This document shows positions 36,214 through 45,597 of a DNA stretch of 64,000 nucleotides, one piece after another. The translations under genes were made by a program, and so were the position numbers. The DNA is taken from contig NZ_CAMVPU010000010.1 in assembly GCF_947169445.1 (NCBI RefSeq), positions 1 to 64,000 on the forward strand, read 5' to 3'. The notes under the pieces are model-generated. The model worked only from the letters and a program-made list of their open reading frames with translations. It had not been told where the DNA came from and searched no databases. The stretch comes from an uncultured Butyrivibrio sp. Its GTDB lineage: Bacteria > Bacillota > Clostridia > Lachnospirales > Lachnospiraceae. Position 1 is the stretch's first letter. Every line of letters begins with the position of its first letter.

Positions 36214-36492
36214 TCAGAAGTGTTTGTTAAAATACACCTCATTTGGATCCCGAACTTTTTTCTTTTTCTCTTCCTTGTGAACTACTGACAGATAGACCTT
36301 ATATGCGGTCATCATAGAACCACCGAGCCCCAATATAAATCCCGGTATATAAATCCAAGCGCCTACGGATAATTTGACGCATAGAAGGTAACAAGCGATC
36401 AGACATAAAAGAAGTGGCATAAGAAGCGACAAACCAAGCTGTCCAACCATTGCAAACTGGCCTATTAACTTAGACAAATCCCTAAGCTGCAT
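36214..36492 (-). CDS. AtpZ/AtpI-like small membrane protein
   Basis: A protein of 92 residues (or 102 if read from ATG 36522). I prefer ATG 36492 because GGAAGGAG lies before it, though 13-14 bases away. Two hydrophobic helices (about 18-38 and 40-62) and a basic C-terminal tail (KKKKVRDP) fit the F0F1-ATPase gene-1 family, AtpZ. AtpZ with AtpI forms a membrane assembly/Mg2+ uptake factor in other bacteria. It is the first gene of the operon. Confidence 0.75.
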   Translation of the reverse strand: MQLRDLSKLIGQFAMVGQLGLSLLMPLLLCLIACYLLCVKLSVGAWIYIPGFILGLGGSMMTAYKVYLSVVHKEEKKKKVRDPNEVYFNKHF

Positions 36493-36662
36493 GTTGTAAT
36501 TATCGCTCCTTCCCTGTCGCATTTATATTGCTGCCATATTTCCGAACAATAACATTTTATGCTGTATATTATCGATATTTCGATTCCCTCCTCTTCTACC
36601 GTTGTCTACCAATAAAAGATTTAGGGCATAATTGTTTGATAATAAAACAGTATAACAACATA

Positions 36663-36691
36663 ATAATACTCTTTTTAAGCGTTTTGCACAA
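36663..36691 (-). promoter_or_regulatory. Candidate promoter of the ATP synthase operon
   Basis: On the minus strand TTGTGC (-35, 36686-36691) and TATTAT (-10, 36663-36668) are exactly 17 bases apart. They lie about 170 bases before the first atp start, leaving a long untranslated leader without another clear feature. Confidence 0.45.
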
Positions 36692-36732
36692 CCAAAGTAC
36701 GACAATTCACGTATTTTCGCCATATTATACAA

Positions 36733-36781
36733 AAAAGCCAGAATGCGCATATTTACTGAATATATGCACATTCTGGCTTTT
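36733..36781. terminator. Terminator of aspS
   Basis: AAAAGCCAGAATGYGCATAT arms pair almost perfectly around TTACTGA. It lies 50 bases past the aspS stop and separates it from the atp operon promoter. Confidence 0.9.
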
Positions 36782-36830
36782 ATATTTATAAAATATTTAT
36801 CAAAATTTCGGTTATTATTCCGTGAATACT

Positions 36831-38666
36831 TTACTCTTCTGCTGTTACAGCTATATGAAGTTCCTCAAGCTGCTTGTCTGTAACGTATCCGGGAGCACCC
36901 ATCATGATGTCCTGAGCATTCTTGTTCATAGGGAAAGGAATAATCTCACGGATTGAATCCTCACCGGCAAGAAGCATAACCATACGGTCTACACCTGGTG
37001 CAATTCCTGCGTGTGGCGGTGCACCATAGCAGAATGCATTGTACATAGCAGGGAACTTAGCCTTAACATCGTCCTCACCAAGTCTTACCATCTCAAAGGC
37101 CTTGATCATGATCTCAGGATCATGGTTACGAACAGCACCGGATGAAAGCTCGATACCGTTTACAACAAGGTCGTACTGGTCTGCTGTAATTGAAAGAGGA
37201 TCAATCTCGCCTCTCTCAGCCTTGAGAAGAGTCTCAAGACCGCCGCTTGGCATTGAGAATGGGTTGTGGCAGAACTCAAGCTCGCCTGACTCCTCGCCAA
37301 TCTCATACATAGGGAAGTCTACGATCCAGCAGAACTCATATCTTTCTTTATCCATATGGCCGGGTACTGCAGCACCAAAAGTCTTAACGATCACACCTGC
37401 TGTTTTCTGAGCAGCTGAAAGCTTGCCGCTTGAAAGAACAACAAGGTCACCTGCCTTAAGTGAAAGAGCCGAAACAACAGCATCCTTGATAGGAGCAACA
37501 AACTTGGAGATTCCTCCAACCAGCTCACCGTTCTCATCCATTCTGAACCAATAAGCCTTGTTACCTGACTGAACCTCAACATCTCCAATTGTCTTGTCGA
37601 TGAACTTACGGCTCTCCTTGAAATCAGAAACAACTACAGCCTTGATACGAACATTTGTAGCTTCACCTGCTGTAAGAGCGCCCTCGCTGTTTGCTGCTGC
37701 ATCTTCTGAAACAGTAGAAGCAAATGGTCCAAATCCGCAGTCCTTAAGAGTCTCTGTTACATCAGTTACTGTAAGGTCAATTCTAAGATCAGGCTTATCG
37801 GAACCGTATTTCTCCATTGCCTCAAGATAAGGAATTCTTGTAAATGGAGCCTTAGAAGCAACATTGTAGGTTCCAAACTTCTCGAATACAGGAGGAAGAA
37901 CATCTTCACAAACTGCAAATACATCTTCCTGAGTAGCAAAAGCCATCTCCATATCAAGCTGGTAGAATTCTCCCGGGCTTCTGTCTCCTCTTGCATCCTC
38001 ATCACGGAAGCAAGGTGCAATCTGGAAGTAACGGTCAAAGCCTGCTGTCATAAGAAGCTGCTTGAACTGCTGAGGAGCCTGTGGAAGCGCATAAAACTTA
38101 CCAGGATGCTTTCTTGCAGGTACAAGATAATCTCTTGCGCCTTCAGGTGATGATGCTGTAAGGATAGGAGTTGTGATCTCCATAAATCCATGCTCTGTCA
38201 TAGCCTGACGAAGAGCTGCTATAACATTACATCTTAAGATAATATTCTTCTTAACCTCAGGATTTCTAAGGTCGAGGTAACGGTACTTCAGACGAGCTGT
38301 CTCATCAGCTTCTCTTGAATGATTGATCTCAAAAGGAAGCTCGTTATAACGGCAACGGCCAAGAACAGTTATAGACTCAGGAACAACCTCGATATCACCG
38401 GTCTCCTGCTTAGGGTTCTTGGAGCTACGCTCCCTTACAACACCCTTTACAGAAATAGTAGATTCCTTATTAATGGCCTTGGCTGTCTTAACCATTTCTT
38501 CTGTTTCAAGGACAATCTGTGTTGTGCCATAGAAGTCTCTAAGAACTACGAATCCAAGTCCTGATCCAACTTCACGCATATTCTCAAGCCAGCCTACGAG
38601 TGTAACGCTCTCGCCAGCGTTGTTTATGCGCAGCTCACCACAGTTATGTGTACGTGATTGCATCAT
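36831..38666 (-). CDS. aspS: Aspartyl-tRNA synthetase
   Basis: The 611-residue bacterial-type class II synthetase has an N-terminal OB-fold anticodon domain (about 1-110), the catalytic core with motif 2 (FRDEDARGDRSPGEFYQLDMEM, split here about 215-240) and motif 3 near the C-terminus (GIAPGVDRMVMLL, about 550). The GAD insertion domain typical of bacteria lies between (about 310-410). It charges tRNA-Asp (possibly tRNA-Asn too). ATG 38666 follows GGAG. I see no T-box leader upstream; the space is only 40 bases to a terminator hairpin. Confidence 0.98.
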   Translation of the reverse strand: MMQSRTHNCGELRINNAGESVTLVGWLENMREVGSGLGFVVLRDFYGTTQIVLETEEMVKTAKAINKESTISVKGVVRERSSKNPKQETGDIEVVPESITVLGRCRYNELPFEINHSREADETARLKYRYLDLRNPEVKKNIILRCNVIAALRQAMTEHGFMEITTPILTASSPEGARDYLVPARKHPGKFYALPQAPQQFKQLLMTAGFDRYFQIAPCFRDEDARGDRSPGEFYQLDMEMAFATQEDVFAVCEDVLPPVFEKFGTYNVASKAPFTRIPYLEAMEKYGSDKPDLRIDLTVTDVTETLKDCGFGPFASTVSEDAAANSEGALTAGEATNVRIKAVVVSDFKESRKFIDKTIGDVEVQSGNKAYWFRMDENGELVGGISKFVAPIKDAVVSALSLKAGDLVVLSSGKLSAAQKTAGVIVKTFGAAVPGHMDKERYEFCWIVDFPMYEIGEESGELEFCHNPFSMPSGGLETLLKAERGEIDPLSITADQYDLVVNGIELSSGAVRNHDPEIMIKAFEMVRLGEDDVKAKFPAMYNAFCYGAPPHAGIAPGVDRMVMLLAGEDSIREIIPFPMNKNAQDIMMGAPGYVTDKQLEELHIAVTAEE

Positions 38667-38706
38667 AATATGTACTCCATTTCTTTTTCAACAAATAAAA
38701 AAACAT

Positions 38707-38738
38707 GCGTGATATTAGAAAAATATCTAATATCACGC
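38707..38738 (-). terminator. Hairpin terminator between the lipoprotein gene and aspS
   Basis: Perfect 13-bp arms (GCGTGATATTAGA/TCTAATATCACGC), then CATGTTTTTTTATTTG on the minus strand. It ends the lipoprotein transcript; since aspS starts 40 bases further on, readthrough could also feed aspS. Confidence 0.88.
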
Positions 38739-38780
38739 AAAACATTTTAAGACATCATGTGTATTGTTGCAAGTTCAAAT

Positions 38781-39434
38781 TTACCAAACCCTGTTGCCGC
38801 CCCATTCAACAACTGTAAAGCCGCTTCTGGACGGAGTCTCAAGGTACTGCGGATTGATCTTAACATACTTGTCTGTAGGATACCATGCCATAAATACACG
38901 GATTACAGAATCCGGAACAGGTGTTACAGATAATCTCGCACCATTTAGGTAATTTGATCCCTGGAAGCTTACTACGTTGTACTCGTTATCCTTCATCATA
39001 GGAAGCCAGAAATCAATGAACTCCGCTGTTTCAGAATCATTAAGTCCGAGAGTATGAAGCTTCTCATTAAGGAAACCTTCTGTATCCTCACCCTTTACGC
39101 AAAAGCCTGAATAAAAGTCGTAAGAATAATTAGGATCTCCCTCCCAGAAAAGATAATCATAGGTCTGACCTTCAAAAGTAATCTGGCCATCAGTATTCGC
39201 CGTAACATTCCAGGTATTCTCTGCATTGAACTCAGGAATAAGCTCAACGAGATTACCATTGTAATCAAGGCTTACCGAAACCTCTGTATTATCCTCAGTC
39301 GGATAAAGATAGATCACAGGTTTAAGATCTCCTGTATCCGATGGATATCCTTTCTGAACGCAGCCAGTATTGATACCAACAATTCCAACTAACAGGCCCA
39401 TCAGAGCCATACCAACAATCGTTCTTCTCATCAT
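38781..39434 (-). CDS. Lipoprotein with KPVIYLYP motif
   Basis: A 217-residue secreted lipoprotein. The start is ATG 39434 behind GGAGGG (the upstream TTG is part of the spacing). A signal peptide ends at a lipobox near GINTGC (Cys about 25). The mature part begins with KPVIYLYP, a motif found at the start of a widespread uncharacterised extracellular domain; it may be preceded by a short Gly/Asp linker. The rest is predicted beta-rich with WEGDPNYSYDFYSGFCV. It is an extracellular, membrane-anchored protein of unknown role. Confidence 0.75.
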   Translation of the reverse strand: MMRRTIVGMALMGLLVGIVGINTGCVQKGYPSDTGDLKPVIYLYPTEDNTEVSVSLDYNGNLVELIPEFNAENTWNVTANTDGQITFEGQTYDYLFWEGDPNYSYDFYSGFCVKGEDTEGFLNEKLHTLGLNDSETAEFIDFWLPMMKDNEYNVVSFQGSNYLNGARLSVTPVPDSVIRVFMAWYPTDKYVKINPQYLETPSRSGFTVVEWGGNRVW

Positions 39435-39586
39435 ATACAACCCTCCAAACCCTCACCAATAGGTGAAAACTTGCGACACACCCTCACGAATGCTACAAGT
39501 AAATACAATAAAACTAACAAAAAACGCTATTACCCTTGCTTACATTATACGACATAAAATAAGCTTTGTGTCGAATTAATGCATAA

Positions 39587-42064
39587 TTAATCTAATTTTA
39601 ACAACATTTTTAAAACTCTGGTCGCACAGAGCTCTAAATCTTTTCTCTTAAGAGCCTTTTTATCTATTGCTTCGAGAAGCTGATCGGTGTAACCACAAGC
39701 CATCTTGATATCATTACCTGCAAGAACTTCCTTGTAGTGTTCACCAAAGCCCCACCAGTCACTGACTACCACGCCATCAAATCCCCACTCATCACGAAGG
39801 ATTCCTGTCAAAAGATCTTTAGATTCGGAAGTTCTCTGTCCATTTACAATATTGTACGAAGACATAATACTCCATGGCTGTGCTTCCTTGACTATTATCT
39901 CAAAAGCCTTCAGATAGATTTCTCTGATGGCACGCTCTGAGGCTCTTGAATCGCTCTCTCTTCTGTCGGATTCCTTGTTGTTAAGAGCAAAATGTTTAGG
40001 CGTAGCAATGATATTATTGCTCTGGATTCCTCTTACCATGGCTGCTGCCTGCTTACCGGTAAGGAAAGGATCCTCTGAATAGTATTCGAAGTTTCTGCCG
40101 CAAAGCGGGCTTCTGTGGATGTTTACCGCAGGGGTAAGCCATGCTGCAAAGTTACACTCTTTGGCCTCCATTCCGCCTGCAACGCCAACTTCATAGCATA
40201 TTTCCTCATTCCAGCTGCAAGCCAGAAGCGTAGCACATGGAAATGCTGTGGTAGAAACTCCTACTTCAGGCGCAATTCTGACACCTGCAGGTCCATCACA
40301 GGTCTGTGCATTAGGAACACCCACTTCCGGAAGATTACCATAACCAAAAGTATTAGCCATTCCCACATTAGGCTGACCTCCAAGAAGTGCTGCCAGCTGT
40401 TCATTGGAAAGCTGTGCCACGAAATCTTCAAGAGATACTTTACACTGAGCAACTTCAATAAACTTCTTAGGATCATCCTCTGAAGCAGGGGCCCAGAGCT
40501 GCATCTTGCTCTGCGGACGGACAACAGGTGTCTTTAGAACGTCAAGCCCTATCGTCTCTCTCCAGTTCTTTTTCCTCGGGAAGATGGTCGCATAGGTATC
40601 AACATGCTCAAGCTGCGGAAGCTCTTCATAACTTCCATCTGAAAGCATGCGCTTTTTAAGCGAGGTTGGAACAAGTTTATTGGATAGCTGCTCCACCACT
40701 GTATCTTTTTTCAATACAAACTTATAATCCAGTTCTCTTACATCTCTTACTGATGTGCCAAGATAAAACCTGTATTCACCCTTTTCAAGGAGCCAGGCTG
40801 CTTTTTTCACCTTGCCCAGATCATCATAGGAAGCCATATCATCCATATAAAGTGCGATAGTGACGCGCTGGCTTTCGCCGGGCTGCAAAAGACGTGTCTT
40901 GGAATAGCCACCAAGGACCTTTGCCGGCTTTCCAAGCTTGCCCTGAGGTGCACTGTAATAGAGCTGCACTACTTCTTTTCCAGGAATTTTACCTACATTG
41001 GTTACTGTAACACTGGCAACAATTGCATCTGCTAAAGAGCTCTTTTTTCCATCGTCTTCATCATCAGCGCCAACAGAAAAAGCCTCTGCCTTGGCATCCT
41101 CCAACAGGAATGTGGTATAGGACAGTCCAAAGCCAAATGGATAATTTACCTTTTTTGCAGCTTGCGGGATAGTTTCAAAATATCTGTAGCCAACATAGAT
41201 ATCTTCTGTGTAATCTACATATTCATCATTTTCATGGAAGCCCTCAGTTGAAGGATAGTCCTCAAGCTTCGCTGCAAAAGTATCAGCAAGTTTGCCTGAA
41301 GGATTCGCTTTACCAAGAAGGATCTTTGCCGCAGCAAGTCCGCCTTCTATTCCACCCTGCCAAGCCATAAGCACGGAAGAAATGCCGTCATCGTTCTTAA
41401 ACCAGGTGGTGTCTACAACTCCTCCGACGTTCATCACAACAATTACATTAGAGAAATTCTCTTTTACCTGCTTAACCATTTTCTTCTCGGCATTTGTCAG
41501 GTAAAAATCGCCATGCTCAAAGACTTTATCGCCAAGAGCCACCAGATCAGGAACTTCGCACTTAATCTCCCTCTCTACTCCGGCCACTTTTCTATCCCAG
41601 CCCTCACCGGAAAATCTGCTGATAGAAATAATAGCAGTATCTGTATAAGCTGCAGCATCTGTAAGAAGGTCTTCAGAAAGTGCCGGCTCTTTTAACATGC
41701 CGGGAGCTACGCCCTGCTTGTACTGCTGCTCTACATAATCCTTATAAAAAGCTGCTGTCTTATCAAAAACAGTTACTTCGTCTGAATACTGAGACAGTCC
41801 CTCATACAGGTTTCTGATATAAGGAACGGTTACATCTCCGCTTCCTCCGCCACCTTTTACATAGTCGAAGGTTCCCTTTCCAAAAAGCGCTACCCTGCTG
41901 CCTCTTTGAAGTGGAAGCACATTTCTATCATTTTTCAAAAGAACCATTCCTTCGCAGGCTGCGTTGCAGGAAAGTTCAATGTGTTCCTTGCTGGCTGTAA
42001 CAAATGTCCTGTCCTTCCCAAGAGGGAGGTTAGGTGTAAATTTAATTCTTGCCCATTTTTCCAT
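39587..42064 (-). CDS. Domain-permuted GH3 beta-glucosidase
   Basis: The 825-residue protein has the GH3 domains in swapped order. The alpha/beta sandwich comes first (about 30-330; GMVLLKNDRNVLPL, FGLSYTTF), then a fibronectin-III-like domain (about 345-430; PGKEVVQLYYSAPQGKLGKP), then the catalytic barrel (about 545-825; CDGPAGVRI, NFEYYSEDPFLTGK, TPKHFALNNKESDR) with the nucleophile Asp769 in VVSDWW near the C-terminus. The same permutation is known in Butyrivibrio fibrisolvens BglA and Ruminococcus albus beta-glucosidase. No signal peptide is present. The likely role is intracellular hydrolysis of cellobiose or similar beta-glucosides. It is monocistronic. Confidence 0.93.
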   Translation of the reverse strand: MEKWARIKFTPNLPLGKDRTFVTASKEHIELSCNAACEGMVLLKNDRNVLPLQRGSRVALFGKGTFDYVKGGGGSGDVTVPYIRNLYEGLSQYSDEVTVFDKTAAFYKDYVEQQYKQGVAPGMLKEPALSEDLLTDAAAYTDTAIISISRFSGEGWDRKVAGVEREIKCEVPDLVALGDKVFEHGDFYLTNAEKKMVKQVKENFSNVIVVMNVGGVVDTTWFKNDDGISSVLMAWQGGIEGGLAAAKILLGKANPSGKLADTFAAKLEDYPSTEGFHENDEYVDYTEDIYVGYRYFETIPQAAKKVNYPFGFGLSYTTFLLEDAKAEAFSVGADDEDDGKKSSLADAIVASVTVTNVGKIPGKEVVQLYYSAPQGKLGKPAKVLGGYSKTRLLQPGESQRVTIALYMDDMASYDDLGKVKKAAWLLEKGEYRFYLGTSVRDVRELDYKFVLKKDTVVEQLSNKLVPTSLKKRMLSDGSYEELPQLEHVDTYATIFPRKKNWRETIGLDVLKTPVVRPQSKMQLWAPASEDDPKKFIEVAQCKVSLEDFVAQLSNEQLAALLGGQPNVGMANTFGYGNLPEVGVPNAQTCDGPAGVRIAPEVGVSTTAFPCATLLACSWNEEICYEVGVAGGMEAKECNFAAWLTPAVNIHRSPLCGRNFEYYSEDPFLTGKQAAAMVRGIQSNNIIATPKHFALNNKESDRRESDSRASERAIREIYLKAFEIIVKEAQPWSIMSSYNIVNGQRTSESKDLLTGILRDEWGFDGVVVSDWWGFGEHYKEVLAGNDIKMACGYTDQLLEAIDKKALKRKDLELCATRVLKMLLKLD

Positions 42065-42336
42065 GTCTACTACCTCATCAGGTTTCTATTTTTCTTGTAA
42101 AAATCTGTGTTTTAGTGCCTCAATAATTTAAAGTTAGCATAAGCATATTTTTTTAACAATGAAAAGAATACACATCTTTATCACATTCTTTTTGTACACA
42201 TTGTTATGATTCTGTGTTAAAGTAATATTGCGTAGAAAATAGTTTCCGGCAATTCTTTGCCTTATTATTCTATAAATCCTACGCATTCGTATTCATTTGT
42301 CTTTTTCACAATGAATAAATCTCCGGAAGAAAGGAA

Positions 42337-42436
42337 GGTGGTTTTATGAAGTCAGATTCACATTTATGCGGCAGTGACAGTGTGCCCGGTCGAAGTACCA
42401 ATTTCAAAACCACCAACTTAAAAGGAGATTATTATA
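42337..42436 (+). promoter_or_regulatory. Structured leader of mgtE
   Basis: GGTGGTTTT (42337-42345) pairs exactly with AAAACCACC (42406-42414), closing a 60-base loop. The left arm overlaps the spacing region of an upstream ribosome binding site and the right arm ends shortly before AAAAGGAG, the mgtE ribosome binding site. The rest of the gap 42065-42336 is AT-rich and holds no coding frame. The sequence does not match the M-box consensus that I know. Confidence 0.45.
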
Positions 42437-42471
42437 ATGGAATTACAAGAAGAAGAGAAGACAATCGCTGA
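42346..42471 (+). CDS. Possible 41-residue leader peptide upstream of and overlapping mgtE
   Basis: ATG 42346 follows AAAGGAAGGTGG, a good ribosome binding site. The frame runs through the whole leader and ends 35 bases inside mgtE, in a different frame. The peptide starts MKSDSHLCGSDSVPGRS and becomes basic at the end (ITRRREDNR). It has no database-like features. The position suggests translation-coupled control of mgtE, as with mgtL-type leaders, but this is inference. Confidence 0.35.
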   Translation: MKSDSHLCGSDSVPGRSTNFKTTNLKGDYYNGITRRREDNR

Positions 42472-43804
42472 AACTCTGCAAGAGCTTCTTGAGTCCAGGA
42501 AATACACTCTGCTTCGCCAGACTCTCGCCGAGATGAACACTACTGATATAGCTGCTGCTATGAGCGAGATGGAGGAGGAGGATTCTCTTAAGATGTTCAG
42601 AATCCTTCCCAAGGATATGGCCGCCGACGTATTTGCTGATCTGGAACTGGATAATCAGCAGTATATTATCCGTTCTCTGTCTGACCGAGAGGCTTCCAAC
42701 ATTATTGACAATCTGATGGCCGACGATGCTACCGATTTGCTGGAAGAAATGCCTGCAAATGTTGTTAAGCGTATTTTGGCCAATGCAAGCCCTGAGACAA
42801 GGGCCGATATTAATCATCTGCTTCAGTATCCGGAAGATTCCGCCGGCAGTATCATGACTGTGGAGTACGTGGACCTTCGAGAGGACATGACTGTTTCAGA
42901 TGCTATTGAGCGTATCCGTAAAAAGGGTGTGGATTCTGAGACCATCAATATCTGCTACGTAGTTACCAGACAAAAGATCCTGGTAGGCACTGTAGCTCTA
43001 AGATATCTTCTTATCATGAAGCCTGATGAGATAATCGGTGACATCATGAATACCAATGTCATCAGCATCAACACCATGACTGACCAGGAAGAAGCTGCCA
43101 GAATGTTCCAGAAATACGGCTTCACTGCCATGCCTGTCGTTGACAACGAAACCCGTATGGTTGGTATCATCACCATCGATGACGTAGTGGACATCCTGGA
43201 AGAAGAGGCTACCGAGGATATCGAGAAGATGGCTGCTATCGTGCCATCCGACAAGCCTTATCCCAAGATAGGCATATTCGAAACCTATAAGAGCAGAATA
43301 CCGTGGCTATTGTTTTTGATGGTAAGTGCAACCTTTACAGGCGCCATCATTACCGGATTCGAAGATGCTTTATCTGCATATGTTGTTCTTACTGCGTATA
43401 TCCCGATGCTCATGGATACCGGCGGTAATGCAGGCGGACAAGCAAGCGTATCAATCATTCGTGCCCTTTCACTTAAAGAAATCGAATTTAGTGACATTTT
43501 CAAAATAATCTGGAAAGAAATTAGAGTAGCAGTGCTTTGCGGATTAACTCTTTCCGCAGCTAATTTCCTGAAATTATTGTTATTTGATAAGCTCACAATA
43601 ACTGTAGCTGCAGTCATCTGCCTCACACTGCTGTTGGTTGTCACCATAGCCAAACTTGTCGGATGCTGCCTGCCAATGCTTGCTTCCAGAGTAGGCTTTG
43701 ACCCAGCCGTAATGGCTAGCCCATTCATCACTACAATCGTTGACGCACTATCTCTTTTGATATACTTCAACATTGCAACCCGAATGCTCCATCTTGTCGC
43801 GTAA
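42437..43804 (+). CDS. mgtE: Magnesium transporter MgtE
   Basis: The 455-residue protein has the cytosolic MgtE N domain (about 15-130), two CBS domains (about 135-260; MNTNVISINTMTDQEEAA, FTAMPVVDNETRMVGIITIDD) and five transmembrane helices (about 285-450) with the pore motif MDTGGNAGGQAS. The N and CBS domains sense Mg2+ and gate the channel. It imports Mg2+ across the inner membrane. A strong AAAAGGAG precedes the start. Confidence 0.97.
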   Translation: MELQEEEKTIAETLQELLESRKYTLLRQTLAEMNTTDIAAAMSEMEEEDSLKMFRILPKDMAADVFADLELDNQQYIIRSLSDREASNIIDNLMADDATDLLEEMPANVVKRILANASPETRADINHLLQYPEDSAGSIMTVEYVDLREDMTVSDAIERIRKKGVDSETINICYVVTRQKILVGTVALRYLLIMKPDEIIGDIMNTNVISINTMTDQEEAARMFQKYGFTAMPVVDNETRMVGIITIDDVVDILEEEATEDIEKMAAIVPSDKPYPKIGIFETYKSRIPWLLFLMVSATFTGAIITGFEDALSAYVVLTAYIPMLMDTGGNAGGQASVSIIRALSLKEIEFSDIFKIIWKEIRVAVLCGLTLSAANFLKLLLFDKLTITVAAVICLTLLLVVTIAKLVGCCLPMLASRVGFDPAVMASPFITTIVDALSLLIYFNIATRMLHLVA

Positions 43805-43807
43805 CTA

Positions 43808-43837
43808 AAGGCCGCCCACTATAAAATGGGCGGCCTT
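43808..43837. terminator. Bidirectional terminator after mgtE
   Basis: AAGGCCGCCCA pairs with TGGGCGGCCTT; ATTTTAAT follows on the plus side. It separates convergent genes ending at 43804 and 43841. Confidence 0.92.
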
Positions 43838-43840
43838 ATT

Positions 43841-45508
43841 TTAATGCGTTATTGTATATTCATAAGCCGTGTTGTAGGTAGCTACGTAGAGGGTATCTCC
43901 CACAACCTTGAACTGGTATGCCGCAGAATTCACAGGAATTGTGTCATATTTTTCTCCAGTGAAGCGGTCAAGAAGATAGATATAATCCGGCTCCGCAGTG
44001 AAGCCATAGCCACAGATAATCGTGTCATCCACGATGCAGAAATTATCCCCATTCGCCACCAGTGGCTCTGACCTGAAAATAACCTCATTAGTATTGACAT
44101 CAATAGCCACAATATAGTTAGACCATGACTCTTCTGAAGCATATCCCGAATGTCCAAGCTCCACATACAGAACATTATCAATAAGTGTGGCATACTTTAC
44201 AAACTGCGCCGCATTTGAAAGACGTCCCTCTGCCAGGTCAGGACCATTGCAAAGATCCAGAAGATCAAAATTATAGTACATTTTTTGCATATCTTTGTCA
44301 TATACCTGAAGGTGCTGGTACATATACTCAAATTCATAGGGGTCGCTGCCGGTATAATAGTAGTTCTCATCTTCGTGAGACAGATACTCCACTTCAAATC
44401 CGTGTTTCTCAGCCCACACACTGGTATCCAGCCAGTCAGTCTTATCTTCTTTAGTCTGAACAAGCGAAATATGGTTAGATCCTGCAGTCACACCATCGGC
44501 AAGATATCTTTTCCAGGTGGGATTTTCTATCCTTACACTGTCAGGTGTCGGTTCTTCTACCTTAGGTTCAATCTCTTGTACCTCACCATCCACCTCTTTT
44601 ACCATTTCCTCCAGATTCTGAGCCTTATCAAGAACATATGCCTTTTGGAGAAGATCAGGGTATTCGCTTACAGGTAAAAGAACTTCAAGATATCCCGTAG
44701 CATATGAAGCGATCTCGTAAGGTGAAAAGAAAATATTAAGTCCCTTTTCATCTATATTCCAGGAATAGGTATCATTATCGAGCTTTTGCTGGAACACATC
44801 GGCAGGTTCTCCGTCATCCGGGAAATAGAAACTGTCTACTTCCTCAAGAAGTCCATCGTAATCAGTGTAGGCTTTTCCAAGTTCCGACCTCACGCTTGCT
44901 GCCAGATATGAAGTGTCTGCAAGAACAGCTTTAAGCTTAATGTCAGATCCTGTAACAGGATCAATATTGATTGAGTAACTGCCATGATTTGGATGGGCAC
45001 CACCAGCAAATTCATAGAAGCTTGCGATCATCGTAAATATGCGATCATCCGCTCTGACCACACTTACACGAAGTTCACTGGAATAATCCGGATCCTCATA
45101 AAATGTATCTTCCTGAGCCCACTTTGCATACTCGGAAACCATTTCAGGAGTATTGTTGCTCCATCCAAAGTTATACTCACTAATTCTTTCAGCCAGCTTG
45201 GGATACTGCTTTTTGTACTCATCTGATAATACTATTTCAGGATATATACCATTTGCATACTCTTTGTCACCAACCTTGCAGGAAAGATGGTGATTCACAA
45301 TTGTGACCGGTGTGTCATATTTCTGTGTATCTGCCGCATTATCTGCAGAAGCATCTTTCTTTTCGTCTGCTCCTGTTGTGCTCTCAAACGAAGCACCCTG
45401 GCCGCTTTCCTGAGCCTGTCCTCCATCCGCAGCCTTGTTTCCACAGCCTCCAAGACACATAACCGCCACCATGGTCAAAGCCATAGCTCCTAAAAATTTC
45501 TTTTTCAT
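43841..45508 (-). CDS. Lipoprotein with DUF3298/DUF4163-like domain
   Basis: The 555-residue lipoprotein starts at ATG 45508 behind AGGAG; a five-residue upstream extension is less likely. The lipobox CLGGC puts the anchoring Cys at about residue 22, followed by a low-complexity linker (25-60). Residues about 65-290 resemble the RsiV/DUF3298 extracellular fold (IVNHHLSCKVGDKEYANGIYPE, HPNHGSYSINIDP). The C-terminal half (about 330-555) is beta-rich with repeated WD/propeller-like strands (LYVELGHSGYAS, FLLDRFTGEKYDT-like). Function unknown; possibly binding of cell wall or lysozyme, as for RsiV. It precedes a GH13 gene by 89 bp. Confidence 0.65.
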   Translation of the reverse strand: MKKKFLGAMALTMVAVMCLGGCGNKAADGGQAQESGQGASFESTTGADEKKDASADNAADTQKYDTPVTIVNHHLSCKVGDKEYANGIYPEIVLSDEYKKQYPKLAERISEYNFGWSNNTPEMVSEYAKWAQEDTFYEDPDYSSELRVSVVRADDRIFTMIASFYEFAGGAHPNHGSYSINIDPVTGSDIKLKAVLADTSYLAASVRSELGKAYTDYDGLLEEVDSFYFPDDGEPADVFQQKLDNDTYSWNIDEKGLNIFFSPYEIASYATGYLEVLLPVSEYPDLLQKAYVLDKAQNLEEMVKEVDGEVQEIEPKVEEPTPDSVRIENPTWKRYLADGVTAGSNHISLVQTKEDKTDWLDTSVWAEKHGFEVEYLSHEDENYYYTGSDPYEFEYMYQHLQVYDKDMQKMYYNFDLLDLCNGPDLAEGRLSNAAQFVKYATLIDNVLYVELGHSGYASEESWSNYIVAIDVNTNEVIFRSEPLVANGDNFCIVDDTIICGYGFTAEPDYIYLLDRFTGEKYDTIPVNSAAYQFKVVGDTLYVATYNTAYEYTITH

Positions 45509-45597
45509 AATTTTTCTCCTCATAAATCAAAGCACACATAGACTCAATTCCGCTTTGAATTCCCAACTCCGGCAGAATTCATCTAATACGCACTGTA

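Noticed and set aside
36523..36771. 82-codon minus-strand frame before the atp operon
   Set aside because: It overlaps the candidate promoter and terminator and has no ribosome binding site or family resemblance.
38667..38780. T-box leader of aspS
   Set aside because: The gap is only about 114 bp, mostly filled by a simple terminator, with no T-box sequence AGGGTGG.
42065..42436. M-box magnesium riboswitch upstream of mgtE
   Set aside because: I find none of the conserved M-box blocks, such as the GGTGAGGCTCC start; the leader structure is reported separately as unassigned.
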